Of a DNA stretch of 64,000 bases, positions 9,388-17,398 are shown piece after piece. Location: positions 372,001 through 436,000 of the forward strand of contig NZ_WHNQ01000004.1 in assembly GCF_009362785.1 (NCBI RefSeq). Direction: 5' to 3'. Both the position numbers and the translations under genes were made by a program. A model generated the notes under the pieces. The model had not been told where the DNA came from and did not search any database. It saw only the letters and a list, made by a program, of their open reading frames with translations. The DNA is from Paraburkholderia atlantica. Lineage in GTDB: Bacteria; Pseudomonadota; Gammaproteobacteria; Burkholderiales; Burkholderiaceae. Every line of letters starts with the position of its first letter. Position 1 is the stretch's first letter.

Positions 9388-9420
9388 GAAGGCGCGCCAG
9401 CGCGCCCCCGGCCAACAACG

Positions 9421-9457
9421 AAAGAGCGGCGGCACGCCCATGCGTGCGCCGCTCTTT
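9421..9457. terminator. Stem-loop terminator after aminotransferase gene
   Basis: AAAGAGCGGCG (9421-9431) pairs with CGCCGCTCTTT (9447-9457); the inner GCACGC/GCGTGC extends the stem. A T run follows on the plus strand, and the A run serves the convergent downstream gene. Confidence 0.8.
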
Positions 9458-9487
9458 TCTATTGCCGCCGCTGTGCGAGCCGCAAGC

Positions 9488-10012
9488 TCAGTGATGAGCG
9501 CGCGACGCCCGCGTTTGCGCGGCCTTTTTCGCGGCAGCGGAGCGTCCGGCCGCGCCCTTGGTCGCCGCGGCCTTTTTGGCGGCGGCGGAGCGGCTCGCGG
9601 CAGGCCGCTTGGCCGCCGCCGACTTCGCCTGCTTCGACATCGCCGCCGACGACGCGCCGGCCTTGCTCTCGCGCTTGAGCACGCTCTCCGACACACGCGA
9701 GCGTTTAGCGCTCGACTCCTTGCTCGCGCTCTTCTTCGCGGCGCCGACGTGCTTGCCCGCCGCACTGTCCTTCTGCGCTTTCTTGCGGGTCGCCTCGCTC
9801 GTCGGCCCCTTCTTGGGCGGCTTTACGTCGACGCCCGCGCGCCGCGCCTCGGACAGCCCGATCGCGATCGCCTGCTTCGGCGAGCGCACGCCGTGCTTGC
9901 CGGCGCGGACCTTGTCCACCTGTTCCTTGATGAACTCTCCCGCTTGGGTACTCGCTGATTTGCCCGCGCGTTTATCGGCCGCGGCACGCTTCAAGGTTTT
10001 CTGCTCTGGCAT
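9488..10012 (-). CDS. DUF6496-type protein with histone H1-like Lys/Ala tail
   Basis: The 174-residue product has an N-terminal conserved part (about 1-70: MPEQKTLKRAAADKRAGK, STQAGEFIKEQV, GKHGVRSPKQAIAIGL) found in many Burkholderiales and rhizobial proteins annotated DUF6496. It is followed by a low-complexity tail of Lys, Ala, Ser and Arg (repeated AAKKA units) resembling eukaryotic histone H1 and bacterial AlgP/Hc-type proteins. The tail should be unstructured and strongly basic, so DNA or RNA binding is likely. It is convergent with the aminotransferase gene and monocistronic. The specific role is unknown. Confidence 0.78.
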   Translation of the reverse strand: MPEQKTLKRAAADKRAGKSASTQAGEFIKEQVDKVRAGKHGVRSPKQAIAIGLSEARRAGVDVKPPKKGPTSEATRKKAQKDSAAGKHVGAAKKSASKESSAKRSRVSESVLKRESKAGASSAAMSKQAKSAAAKRPAASRSAAAKKAAATKGAAGRSAAAKKAAQTRASRAHH

Positions 10013-10206
10013 GACGGTTCTCCGGTTGTGGTTGAGGCTCTATCGTTCAGCAACGAGCGTGCCGGAGCGCCTATCCGCGCGATGTCCCGGCGGTCGTTGC
10101 GCGGCGGGACTCGCGTGCATCGGCGGGACGGCGTATGGTTGTGGACATGGGACGGGAGTAAGCGCCGAGGCGCCAACTCAATTCGACCGCTTGCACGGAG
10201 ACAGCC

Positions 10207-10458
10207 ATGAAGATAGTTACGGTTCGCGCTGGCGCACATATCGAGGGCGTGCACTGGATCGCCGAGTACGTCGAAGACGTCCACGAGATTCGCGTGTTTC
10301 GCGAGGGGCAGGAAGTGGACGTGCACAACGCGCCGTCCACGCTGTTCGGCGACGAAGAAAACGCGGGCTCGAAAAACACCGCCGATCATCGCGCGATGGA
10401 AGCGGCCGTGCTCGCTTATCTGAAGCGGTTCGTCACGGAGCACGACGCGGAAGAGTAG
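10207..10458 (+). CDS. Small conserved hypothetical protein
   Basis: This 83-residue acidic protein starts MKIVTVRAGAHIEGVHWI, preceded by GGAGACAGCC at good spacing. It has no signal peptide or membrane segment and is predicted to be mostly a short beta-rich part followed by an alpha-helix (RAMEAAVLAYLKRFV). Codon use and third-position G/C match a real gene. I do not recognise the family. It is divergent from the histone-like gene. Confidence 0.65.
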   Translation: MKIVTVRAGAHIEGVHWIAEYVEDVHEIRVFREGQEVDVHNAPSTLFGDEENAGSKNTADHRAMEAAVLAYLKRFVTEHDAEE

Positions 10459-10554
10459 GTTTCGCCGGCGGCAAAAGCCGCTGCGCAAGCGCATTCACCG
10501 GCACTCACGCGGCCATTGCGCGGCAGTCACGACGGAGCGCCGCGCGCCGCGTCC

Positions 10555-11763
10555 TCAATCCGCTGGCCGCAGTTTCTTCACCTCGGCGTCCGATGGCTGC
10601 ACGCTCGCGCCATCCACATAGCGGTACGACGTCATCACACCCTTGCCGTCCTTCACGCCGGTCACGCCGACATACGCGCCCATGGTGGACTGATTGTCCT
10701 GCGCGCGGTACGTGATCGGACCGAACGGCGTCTGCACGTTGAGCCCCTTGAACGCGGCGGCGAGTTTGTCCGGATCGGTCGAACCCGCCTTCTTGATGCC
10801 GTCCGCGATCGACATCAGCGCCGAATAGCCGACCACCGAGCCCACCCGCGGATAGTCGTGATATCTGGCCTTATACGCGTCGACGAACTGCTTGTTCGCG
10901 GCCGTATCGATCGAATACCACGGGTAGCCGGTCACGATCCAGCCGGTCGGCGCTTCGGCGCCGAGCGGATCGAGGTAATCGGGCTCGCCGGTCAAGAGCG
11001 ACACCACCGCGCGATCCTTGAAAAGCCCGCGTGTATTGCCCTCGCGCACGAACTTGCCGAGGTCGGCGGCGAACAGCACGTTGAAGATCGCGTCGGGCTT
11101 CGCGTCGGCGATCGCCTGGGTCACGGCGCCCGCGTCGACGTTGCCGAGCGGCGTCGCCTGTTCGACGACGAACTGCACGTCGGGCTGCGCGGCAGTCAGC
11201 AGCTTCTTGAAGGTCGCCACCGCCGATTGCCCGTACTCGTAGTTCGGATACACGATCGCCCAGCGCTTCTTCTTCAGCTTCGCGGCCTCGGGCACCAGCA
11301 TCGCAACCTGCATGTAGGTCGAAGGACGCAGACGGTACGTGTATTTGTTGCCATCGGCCCAGACGATCTTGTCGGTCAGCGGTTCGGCGGCGAGGAAGAA
11401 GATCTTCTTCTGCTTCGCGAAGTCGGCGAGCGCGAGGCCCGTGTTCGACAGGAAGCCGCCGAACAGCAGCTGCACCTGCTCACGCGCGATCAGTTCCTGC
11501 GCGACGCGGACCGTGTCGCCGGGGTTGCCGCCGTCGTCACGCGAAATCACTTCGAGCTGCTTGCCGAGCACGCCGCCCGCCGCGTTCACCTGCTCGAGCG
11601 CGAGATTCCAGCCTTGCTTGTAAGGCCCGAGAAAGGCGGGCTGAGCCTTGTAACTATTGATCTCGCCGATCTTGATGGTCTGCTGGGCGCTCGCGCCGAG
11701 CGCGGCAAACGAGCACACGGTCGACACCATGAGCCGAGAGATCCATCCTGCGCGCGTGGTCAT
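10555..11763 (-). CDS. Branched-chain amino acid-type ABC transporter substrate-binding protein
   Basis: The 402-residue product has a signal peptide (cut near ALGASA-QQT) and a type I periplasmic binding fold (Peripla_BP_6): IKIGEINSYKAQPAFLGPYKQGW, NAAGGVLGKQLEVI, DTVRVAQELI and GGFLSNTGLAL. It delivers the substrate to the LivHM/LivG/LivF transporter encoded just upstream on the same strand, from which it is separated by a decayed cytochrome gene. The substrate may be an amino acid, amide or an aromatic acid; binding-site residues cannot decide this by eye. Confidence 0.88.
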   Translation of the reverse strand: MTTRAGWISRLMVSTVCSFAALGASAQQTIKIGEINSYKAQPAFLGPYKQGWNLALEQVNAAGGVLGKQLEVISRDDGGNPGDTVRVAQELIAREQVQLLFGGFLSNTGLALADFAKQKKIFFLAAEPLTDKIVWADGNKYTYRLRPSTYMQVAMLVPEAAKLKKKRWAIVYPNYEYGQSAVATFKKLLTAAQPDVQFVVEQATPLGNVDAGAVTQAIADAKPDAIFNVLFAADLGKFVREGNTRGLFKDRAVVSLLTGEPDYLDPLGAEAPTGWIVTGYPWYSIDTAANKQFVDAYKARYHDYPRVGSVVGYSALMSIADGIKKAGSTDPDKLAAAFKGLNVQTPFGPITYRAQDNQSTMGAYVGVTGVKDGKGVMTSYRYVDGASVQPSDAEVKKLRPAD

Positions 11764-11854
11764 GCGTTAACTCCGTAATCAAAAGAATGGTTTTGTCAGA
11801 CGTACGAACGGGCGGACGGACAAGCGCGCGGACCTGCGCACCTGCGGCCGCGGC

Positions 11855-12240
11855 TCATTGCTCGGGCGGCTCCGCGCGGATTCTGGCCACGTTCGCGGCG
11901 ACGTCCCCCATGCCGGCTTGCCGCCCGCGAGCTGCACGCGCAGGTACGACACGAGCTCGGCGACCTGGGCGCCGTTGAAACTATCGCGGTAAGCCGGCAT
12001 CGTACCGAGTTCGGGCCGCGCAGGCGAGCCGATGCCGTCGAGGATCACGCGAATCAGGTTGCCCGGTGTCGTGCCGTGCAGGCTCGTATTCAGCGCGAGC
12101 GACGGATGCAAGCCGAACAGTTGCGGGCCGCTGCCGGTGTGATGGCACGCCCCGCACGGTCGAAACGCCGCGCGCCCGCCGTGACTGGCGTGCCCGCCAT
12201 CGTGGCGGTCCGCTCGAATTCCCGCGCGGTCGCGGCGAAT
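11855..12240 (-). pseudogene. Frameshifted C-terminal remnant of a nicotinate dehydrogenase-like cytochrome c subunit
   Basis: Directly after livF a frame without any start codon encodes a heme motif (CGACHHTGSGPQLFG) followed by LALNTSLHGTTPGNLIRVIL, MPAYRDSF and AELVSYLR. This is the last heme domain of the three-heme cytochrome c subunits that serve molybdenum hydroxylases (NicB-like). The reading frame is broken at two points: upstream of the heme motif the plausible continuation (EFERTATMAGTPVTAGARRF) lies in another frame, and after GGKPAWG the natural ending (DVAANVARIRAEPPEQ, stop at 11855) is one frame over. The N-terminal two-thirds are missing. It is therefore a pseudogene left in the transporter operon. 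Confidence 0.75.
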
Positions 12241-12954
12241 TCACACGCTCAGATAGTCGCGCCTCACTGTTTCGTTCTGTGCGAGTTCGCCGATCGTGCC
12301 GCTGAAACGGATCTGCCCTTTTTCGAGCACATACGCGCGGTCGCTGACCAGCTCGGCAAAGTGCAGATTCTGTTCCGACAACAGAATGGACAGCCCTTCG
12401 CGCTTCAGTTCGAGAATCATGTTTGCCATCTGCTCGACGATCACCGGCGCGACGCCTTCGGACGGTTCGTCGAGCAGCACCAGATACGGATTGCCCATCA
12501 GCGTGCGCGACACGGTCAGCATCTGCTGCTCGCCGCCGCTCATCTGGCCACCGGGGCGCTTCGGCATTTCGCCGAGATTCGGAAACAGGCGGAACAGCTT
12601 GTCGGGCGTCCATTGCGGCGCGCCTTCGCGCGGCGGCTGGCGGCCCGTGTCGAGGTTCTCCATCACCGTCAGGTCCGCGAACACGCGGCGGTCTTCCGGC
12701 ACGAAGCCGACGCCCATGCGCGCGATCTTGTACGGCGCAAGCGCGCTGATGTTCTGGCCGCGAAACGTCACTTCGCCGTGGCGGCGCGGCAGCAATCCCA
12801 TCACCGCTTTCATCGTCGTCGATTTGCCGGCGCCGTTGCGGCCCATCAGCGCGACCACTTCGCCCCGGCCGACTTCGAGGCCGACGTCGAACAGGATGTG
12901 CGCGCGGCCATAGAACGCATTGAGGCCGGCGACTTTCAGCATCGGTTCGCTCAT
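12241..12954 (-). CDS. livF: Branched-chain amino acid-type ABC transporter ATP-binding protein LivF
   Basis: The 237-residue ATPase has Walker A GRNGAGKST, the signature MSGGEQQML, Walker B YLVLLDEP and the LivF-type C-terminus. With LivG it powers uptake through the LivHM pore at the inner membrane. ATG 12954 overlaps the livG stop by four bases (ATGA), showing translational coupling. Only the decayed cytochrome fragment separates its stop from the binding-protein gene. Confidence 0.9.
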   Translation of the reverse strand: MSEPMLKVAGLNAFYGRAHILFDVGLEVGRGEVVALMGRNGAGKSTTMKAVMGLLPRRHGEVTFRGQNISALAPYKIARMGVGFVPEDRRVFADLTVMENLDTGRQPPREGAPQWTPDKLFRLFPNLGEMPKRPGGQMSGGEQQMLTVSRTLMGNPYLVLLDEPSEGVAPVIVEQMANMILELKREGLSILLSEQNLHFAELVSDRAYVLEKGQIRFSGTIGELAQNETVRRDYLSV

Positions 12955-13763
12955 TGCTGCGCCCCCTTGCCGTTCTGCGTATTGGCCTGCGCGTCCTGCA
13001 GCGACGCGTGCGGCTGGAACGTCTTGCCGGTGCCGAAATAGACCTCCTGCACACGGGCGTCGTTGCGGATCGTATCGGCGTCACCCTCGGCGATCAGCTT
13101 GCCGCGCGCGAGCACGATCATCCGGTCGGCGTACGCGAACACGACGTCCATGCTGTGCTCGGTAAACAGCACGCCGATCTGGTGTTCGTTCACCAGACGC
13201 TTGGTCAACGCCATCAATTCGTTGCGTTCCTTCGGCGCCATGCCGGCGGTCGGTTCATCCATCAACAGCAGTTTCGGCCGGTTCGCCAGCGCGATCGCGA
13301 GTTCGACGCGCTTCACGTCGCCATACGCGAGCACGCCGCACGCGCGTTTCGCGTGCTCGCTCATGCCGACCTGTTCGAGCAGCGCGAACGCTTCGTCGGC
13401 ATAGTGCGAACCCGCCGGCCTCCAGAGGCCGAAGGTCTTTTTCTCGCGCGACACGAGCGCCATCTGCACGTTTTCGAGCACCGTCATCGAGTTGAACGTC
13501 GCGGCGATCTGGAACGTGCGGCCCACGCCGCGCCGCCAGATATCGCGCGGCCGCATGCCGACGAGTTCATGACCGTCGAGCAGGATCGAACCCGAAGACG
13601 GCTGCAACTGGCCGTTGACCATGTTGAAACACGTCGATTTGCCCGCGCCGTTCGGCCCGAGCAGCGCCAGCAGTTGACCGGCCTCGAGCTCGAATGAAAC
13701 GTCATCGACCGCCTTCAGCCCTCCGAACGATCGCGACAGACCGCTTACACGCAGCAGGCTCAC
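12951..13763 (-). CDS. livG: Branched-chain amino acid-type ABC transporter ATP-binding protein LivG
   Basis: The 270-residue ATPase has Walker A GPNGAGKST, GVLAYGDVKRVELA in place of the usual signature (normal for LivG), Walker B LLLMDEPTAG and the LivG insert. The start is GTG 13763, which overlaps the livHM stop (CTGTGA) and follows GGAGGG; the same frame is open far upstream but only as a shadow of livHM. It forms a heterodimer with LivF. The C-terminus has a short non-conserved tail (NGKGAQQ). Confidence 0.9.
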   Translation of the reverse strand: MSLLRVSGLSRSFGGLKAVDDVSFELEAGQLLALLGPNGAGKSTCFNMVNGQLQPSSGSILLDGHELVGMRPRDIWRRGVGRTFQIAATFNSMTVLENVQMALVSREKKTFGLWRPAGSHYADEAFALLEQVGMSEHAKRACGVLAYGDVKRVELAIALANRPKLLLMDEPTAGMAPKERNELMALTKRLVNEHQIGVLFTEHSMDVVFAYADRMIVLARGKLIAEGDADTIRNDARVQEVYFGTGKTFQPHASLQDAQANTQNGKGAQQ

Positions 13764-15712
13764 AGGCCCTCCTTGACCGCGGCGGTCCGTTGCGATGGCG
13801 ACGCGGCGCCGCCGTTGGTCCTGTCGGCCTGATCGCCGTTCGCGTCGCCGAAACGCACGCGAATGAAGCCGACGATCCCCTGCGGAAACGCAATCACCAG
13901 CAGCAGGATCGCGAGGCCGAGCAGCGCCTGCCAGTAGTCGGTCTGTCGCGCGACCGTGTCCTGCAGCCACGTGAACACGGCCGCGCCGACGATCGGCCCG
14001 CTCAAGGTCTGCAAGCCGCCGAGCAGCACCATCACGAGGCCATCGACCGAGCGGCTCACGCTGATCACTTCGGGCGAGATATTGCCCTTCGAAAACGCGT
14101 ACAGCGATCCGGCGAGTCCGCAGAACAATGCCGCGATCACGAACGACGCCCACTGCACCCGCTTCACGTCGATGCCGATCGCCTCGGCGCGCAGCGCGGA
14201 ATCGCGCGACGCGCGCATTGCATAGCCGAGCGGCGAGAACAGCATGCGGCGCAACAGCCACACGCCGAGCACCGCGCACGCGAGCGTCAGGTAGTAGAAC
14301 GAGACCGGCGACGACAGCCAGTTCGACGGCCATAGGCCGAGAATGCCGTTGCTGCCTCCCGTCACATCGTCCCACTGGAACACGACCGACCAGACGATCT
14401 GCGCGAACGCGAGCGTCAGCATCGCCAGATAGACGCCGGACAGGCGCACGCAAAACCACCCGAACACGAGCGCGCCCACCACCGCGAGCAGCGGCCCGAG
14501 CAGCAACGCGGCTTCCATCGGCAGATTCAGCACTTTGAGAAACAGCGCCGCGCCGTAGGCGCCGAGTCCGAAGTACGCGGCATGACCGAATGAATGCAGA
14601 CCGCCCGGGCCCATGATGAAATGCAGGCTCGTCGCGAACAGCACCGCGATCAGGATTTCGACGAGCAACACCGGCATATACGGAAACGCGTTGGCCGCGA
14701 GCGGCGCCAGCACCAGCACCAGCAACACGAAGGCTGCGAGCCACTTCAGACGCTTGCTCGCCAGACGCAATGGCGTTTCCGGTGCGCCCATCGCGCGCAC
14801 CGTGGCGCTTGCGCGGCCGAGCAGGCCCCACGGCCGCATCACCAGCACGACCGCCATCACGACGAATTCGGCCACCAGCGTAAAGCGGCTCAGCGACAAA
14901 CCGATGCCGAAGATCGTCACGTGCCCGATGCCGATGCACAGCGCCTTGATTTCGGCGATCAGCAGCGCCGCGATGAACGCACCCGGAATCGAACCCATGC
15001 CGCCGACCACGACGACCACGAACGCATTGCCGATCGTCTCCAGGTCGAGCGACAGGTTCGCCGACATGCGCGGCCCTTGCAGCGCGCCGCCCAGTCCCGC
15101 CAGAAACGCGCCGATGAAGAACACGCCGGTAAACAGCCATGCCTGATCGATGCCGAGCGCGCCGAGCATCTCGCGATCCTGCGTCGCGGCGCGCACCAGC
15201 GTGCCCCAACGCGTGCGCGTCAACGCGTACCACAGCAGCAGCAATACGACCGGACCGATCACGATCAGCGCGATGTCGTAAGTGGGCAGCGGATGGCCGA
15301 GAAAGTCGACCGCGCCCGCGAGATGCGGCGCTCGCGGACCGAACAGATCGTCGGGGCCCCAAAGCCACAGCGCGGCGTCGCGAAAGATCAGCACGAGCGC
15401 AAAGGTGGCGAGCAGATGGAACAGCTCGGGCGCCTGATAGATCCGCCGCAGCACGACGATTTCGACTAGCGCGCCCAACACCGCGACTGCGAGCGCGGCG
15501 GCCAACACCGACAGCCAGAAGCCGCCCACCGTTTGGCCAAAGCGGCTCGCGATGCTGTACGCGACGTAGATGCCGAACATATAGAACGAGCCATGCGCAA
15601 AGTTGACGATGCGCGTCACGCCGAAGATCAACGACAAACCGGCGGCGACCAGAAACAGCGTCGACGCGTCGGCGAGTCCATTGACCAGTTGTACCAGCAG
15701 ATTCGAAAGCAT
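13760..15712 (-). CDS. Fused LivH-LivM branched-chain-type ABC permease
   Basis: This 650-residue membrane protein joins both permease subunits. Residues about 1-300 are LivH (GLSLIFGVTRIVNFAHGSFYM; GGMGSIPGAF), and about 325-620 are LivM (HFIMGPGGLHSFGHAAYFG; LSGVYLAMLTLAFAQIVWS; GGLQTLSGPIVGA). Separate genes of about 290 and 320 codons are more usual. The join is a short hydrophilic segment (MGAPETPLRLASKRLKW), so the fusion is in frame and looks functional. ATG 15712 starts the operon livHM-livG-livF-(remnant)-binding protein. The C-terminal 30 residues are polar and low in complexity. Confidence 0.88.
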   Translation of the reverse strand: MLSNLLVQLVNGLADASTLFLVAAGLSLIFGVTRIVNFAHGSFYMFGIYVAYSIASRFGQTVGGFWLSVLAAALAVAVLGALVEIVVLRRIYQAPELFHLLATFALVLIFRDAALWLWGPDDLFGPRAPHLAGAVDFLGHPLPTYDIALIVIGPVVLLLLWYALTRTRWGTLVRAATQDREMLGALGIDQAWLFTGVFFIGAFLAGLGGALQGPRMSANLSLDLETIGNAFVVVVVGGMGSIPGAFIAALLIAEIKALCIGIGHVTIFGIGLSLSRFTLVAEFVVMAVVLVMRPWGLLGRASATVRAMGAPETPLRLASKRLKWLAAFVLLVLVLAPLAANAFPYMPVLLVEILIAVLFATSLHFIMGPGGLHSFGHAAYFGLGAYGAALFLKVLNLPMEAALLLGPLLAVVGALVFGWFCVRLSGVYLAMLTLAFAQIVWSVVFQWDDVTGGSNGILGLWPSNWLSSPVSFYYLTLACAVLGVWLLRRMLFSPLGYAMRASRDSALRAEAIGIDVKRVQWASFVIAALFCGLAGSLYAFSKGNISPEVISVSRSVDGLVMVLLGGLQTLSGPIVGAAVFTWLQDTVARQTDYWQALLGLAILLLVIAFPQGIVGFIRVRFGDANGDQADRTNGGAASPSQRTAAVKEGL

Positions 15713-15821
15713 CGTGACCCTCGGCAGCTCGCCGAACGGCGCCCACGCAACATGCGCTGCGGCCGAACGGCGGACGTTGCAGCGCGGGCGGCACCATGCG
15801 CGCCCGCGTCAAAGGCAGGAC

Positions 15822-16252
15822 ACTACCAGCGAAACAGCCCGGGCAACAAGCGAAGGGCGTCCTTGTGGGCGAGCGGCACGTCGATCGCGGTGCCGAGCGT
15901 GCCGATCTTCTTCGCCGACGGCACCGGAGCCGCGCCTTTCTCGGCCGCCGCGCGCAGCGGCGCACCGAGCTCCGGATGCAGGATCGCGGCCTCATGTTCG
16001 AGCTCGCGCGCCTCGCCGACGATCGCCGCCCTTGCCGTAGCTTTGTGCCTCGCCGGGCGCGATGCCGATCGCTTCGACGCAGCGCTTGCCGAGCAGCGTG
16101 CCGGGTTCCTCGCGGGCTTCGATCAGCGCGTCGAGCTTCGCCTCGTAGCGGCCCGCATACGCATTATCGATCACCGCGATCGCGACCGCACGGCACGGGA
16201 CGGCTCGACGGTCTGGCTGCACGACCAGTAGCTTGCGAAGCCTGATTGCCAT
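15822..16252 (-). pseudogene. Frameshifted, truncated PF06684 'amino acid synthesis' family gene
   Basis: ATG 16252, with GGAGAG at five bases, opens a product with the family pattern AIAVIDNAYAGRYEAKLDAL, GTLLGKRCVEAIGIAPGEAQSYGK. At about 16027-16033 one extra G shifts the frame; the next frame continues perfectly with AAIVGEARELEHEAAILHPEL and IGTLGTAIDVPLAHKDA before a stop at 15822. The N-terminal insert (about ten residues) and the C-terminal 30 or so residues seen in intact members are missing. It reads toward livHM and was probably the first gene of that operon. If the extra G were a sequencing error the C-terminus would still be short. Confidence 0.72.
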
Positions 16253-16626
16253 TTCTGCTCTCCGAGGTTCGTTGCATTGCGGTTTGCTGTGAATTGGTGT
16301 GCACCGCTTCGGTTTCAGCGCAAGCCATTCTCGCATTTTTGGACGTTCGTTTCGGCTGCATTCTTCCCGTTCTTCTTCGTCGCCACGTTGCGCGTTCTTT
16401 GTGTTGTGTTGCGCCGTCAGTCGTTGCGGCGTGGTTCTTTCTTTTCCCGTCGAATCAGCCCACTGCAAAGTCGAATTGAATAACTACGCGCCCTATGCTT
16501 TTTACCAGGTGGTGACGTTAAGCGATATATGGGAATACAGATCAAACTGACGCATATCTTAAAAATTGTGTGCAATCGGCTGATCTGGTTTAATCGTTGG
16601 TTCGTACAACCAATGAGAAAAAGACG
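16253..16626. other. Non-coding low-GC interval
   Basis: I see no gene here on either strand. The plus strand is rich in T and pyrimidine runs, G/C content drops from the flanking level, and the short open frames lack family features or ribosome sites. It marks the left edge of the low-GC toxin/immunity block. Confidence 0.6.
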
Positions 16627-16998
16627 ATGGTTTGGATTTACAAGCATGAGTGCCATTTGTTGTATCACAACGACAAATTAGTCACAGATAAGGGATATTC
16701 CGGCAAGGGAGAGCACAAGAACAAGCACAGTAGCCAGTATGTCCGCGACCGCGGACCAATCCCCGTTGGCCTATATGAAATTACCGCACCATTTCCGCAC
16801 CCTAAAACTGGACCGCATTCCATGCGGCTCAACCCCGTTGCGGGAACCAGCCTGGGCGGGCGCGACGGCTTCATGATCCACGGCGACAGCATGAAGGAAC
16901 CCGGCAACGCGTCAAATGGATGTATCGTTCTGCACCTCCCATACCGCAAGCAGATCTGGAACAGTGGCGACAGAATGCTTAGGGTGGAACATTCATGA
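16627..16998 (+). CDS. Tlde1-domain (DUF2778) L,D-transpeptidase-like toxin
   Basis: The 123-residue product has the Tlde1 fold pattern: beta-strand start MVWIYKHECHLLYHND, RGPIPVGLYEI, then GFMIHGDS with catalytic His85 and SNGCIVL with catalytic Cys99 (the HxxS...SxGC motif). Tlde1 proteins are type VI secretion effectors that cut or exchange peptidoglycan peptides in the periplasm of rival bacteria. There is no N-terminal PAAR, Rhs or signal sequence, so delivery would need a separate carrier. ATG 16627 is preferred over TTG 16597. Its stop overlaps the start of the next gene (ATGA), as expected for an effector/immunity pair. G/C content is lower than that of neighbours, a sign of transfer. 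Confidence 0.85.
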   Translation: MVWIYKHECHLLYHNDKLVTDKGYSGKGEHKNKHSSQYVRDRGPIPVGLYEITAPFPHPKTGPHSMRLNPVAGTSLGGRDGFMIHGDSMKEPGNASNGCIVLHLPYRKQIWNSGDRMLRVEHS

Positions 16999-17384
16999 AA
17001 CACATTTTTGCAGTCCTGCTGCTATCGCTTCCCGCGCTGTGCCTGGCGCAAGGCAGACCGAACCCGCCATGCGACAGGTGGCCGACCAACATCGCCGAAA
17101 ACAGCCTGAAAGACGCCGGCATGCTTGGCAGTATCGACTATACGAAAACCCAAGCCGTGCAACTGGCGTCCGAGAAAATTGGAAAATCGGAGGATGGTGA
17201 ACAGTTGTGGCGTGAGGTCTATCACATCACCTTCCACGAAAAAAACGGAAACAAGGTCAAGGTGATTACTGTGGACGACGCTGGCGAATTTGAATGCTCG
17301 ATGAGTTCCGTAGAGGTCTTTGTCGTTTCGAAGCATTTGTTGCCAAGAGTCGAGAACGACAGAATGTTCAAGCAGATAGAGTGA
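16995..17384 (+). CDS. Secreted protein, probable immunity protein 1 for Tlde1 toxin
   Basis: The 129-residue product has a signal peptide (MKHIFAVLLLSLPALCLA) and a mature domain with two cysteines (PPC near the new N-terminus and EC near residue 105), which could form a disulfide. It overlaps the toxin gene by four bases and is paralogous to the next gene (shared signal peptide, QLASEKIGK/RLASEKIGK, EDGEQ, NGNK, VSK). Periplasmic location matches where a Tlde1 toxin acts. I do not recognise a named family; the immunity role is inferred from location, coupling and export. Confidence 0.7.
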   Translation: MKHIFAVLLLSLPALCLAQGRPNPPCDRWPTNIAENSLKDAGMLGSIDYTKTQAVQLASEKIGKSEDGEQLWREVYHITFHEKNGNKVKVITVDDAGEFECSMSSVEVFVVSKHLLPRVENDRMFKQIE

Positions 17385-17398
17385 GGCCGTTTGAATCC

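Noticed and set aside
9551..9640. Repeat-rich DNA in the histone-like gene as a CRISPR or VNTR locus
   Set aside because: The repeats are in frame and encode the Lys/Ala tail of the protein, so they are explained by the gene.
12951..15995. A minus-strand open frame of 1014 codons over the Liv operon
   Set aside because: Only its last 270 codons are a real gene (livG, from GTG 13763). The rest is an open shadow frame of livHM and the PF06684 remnant, rich in Arg/Ala/Pro.
16246..16550. Several short overlapping plus-strand frames in the low-GC gap
   Set aside because: Pyrimidine-rich sequence gives Phe/Ser/Leu/Arg-rich frames without starts or family features.
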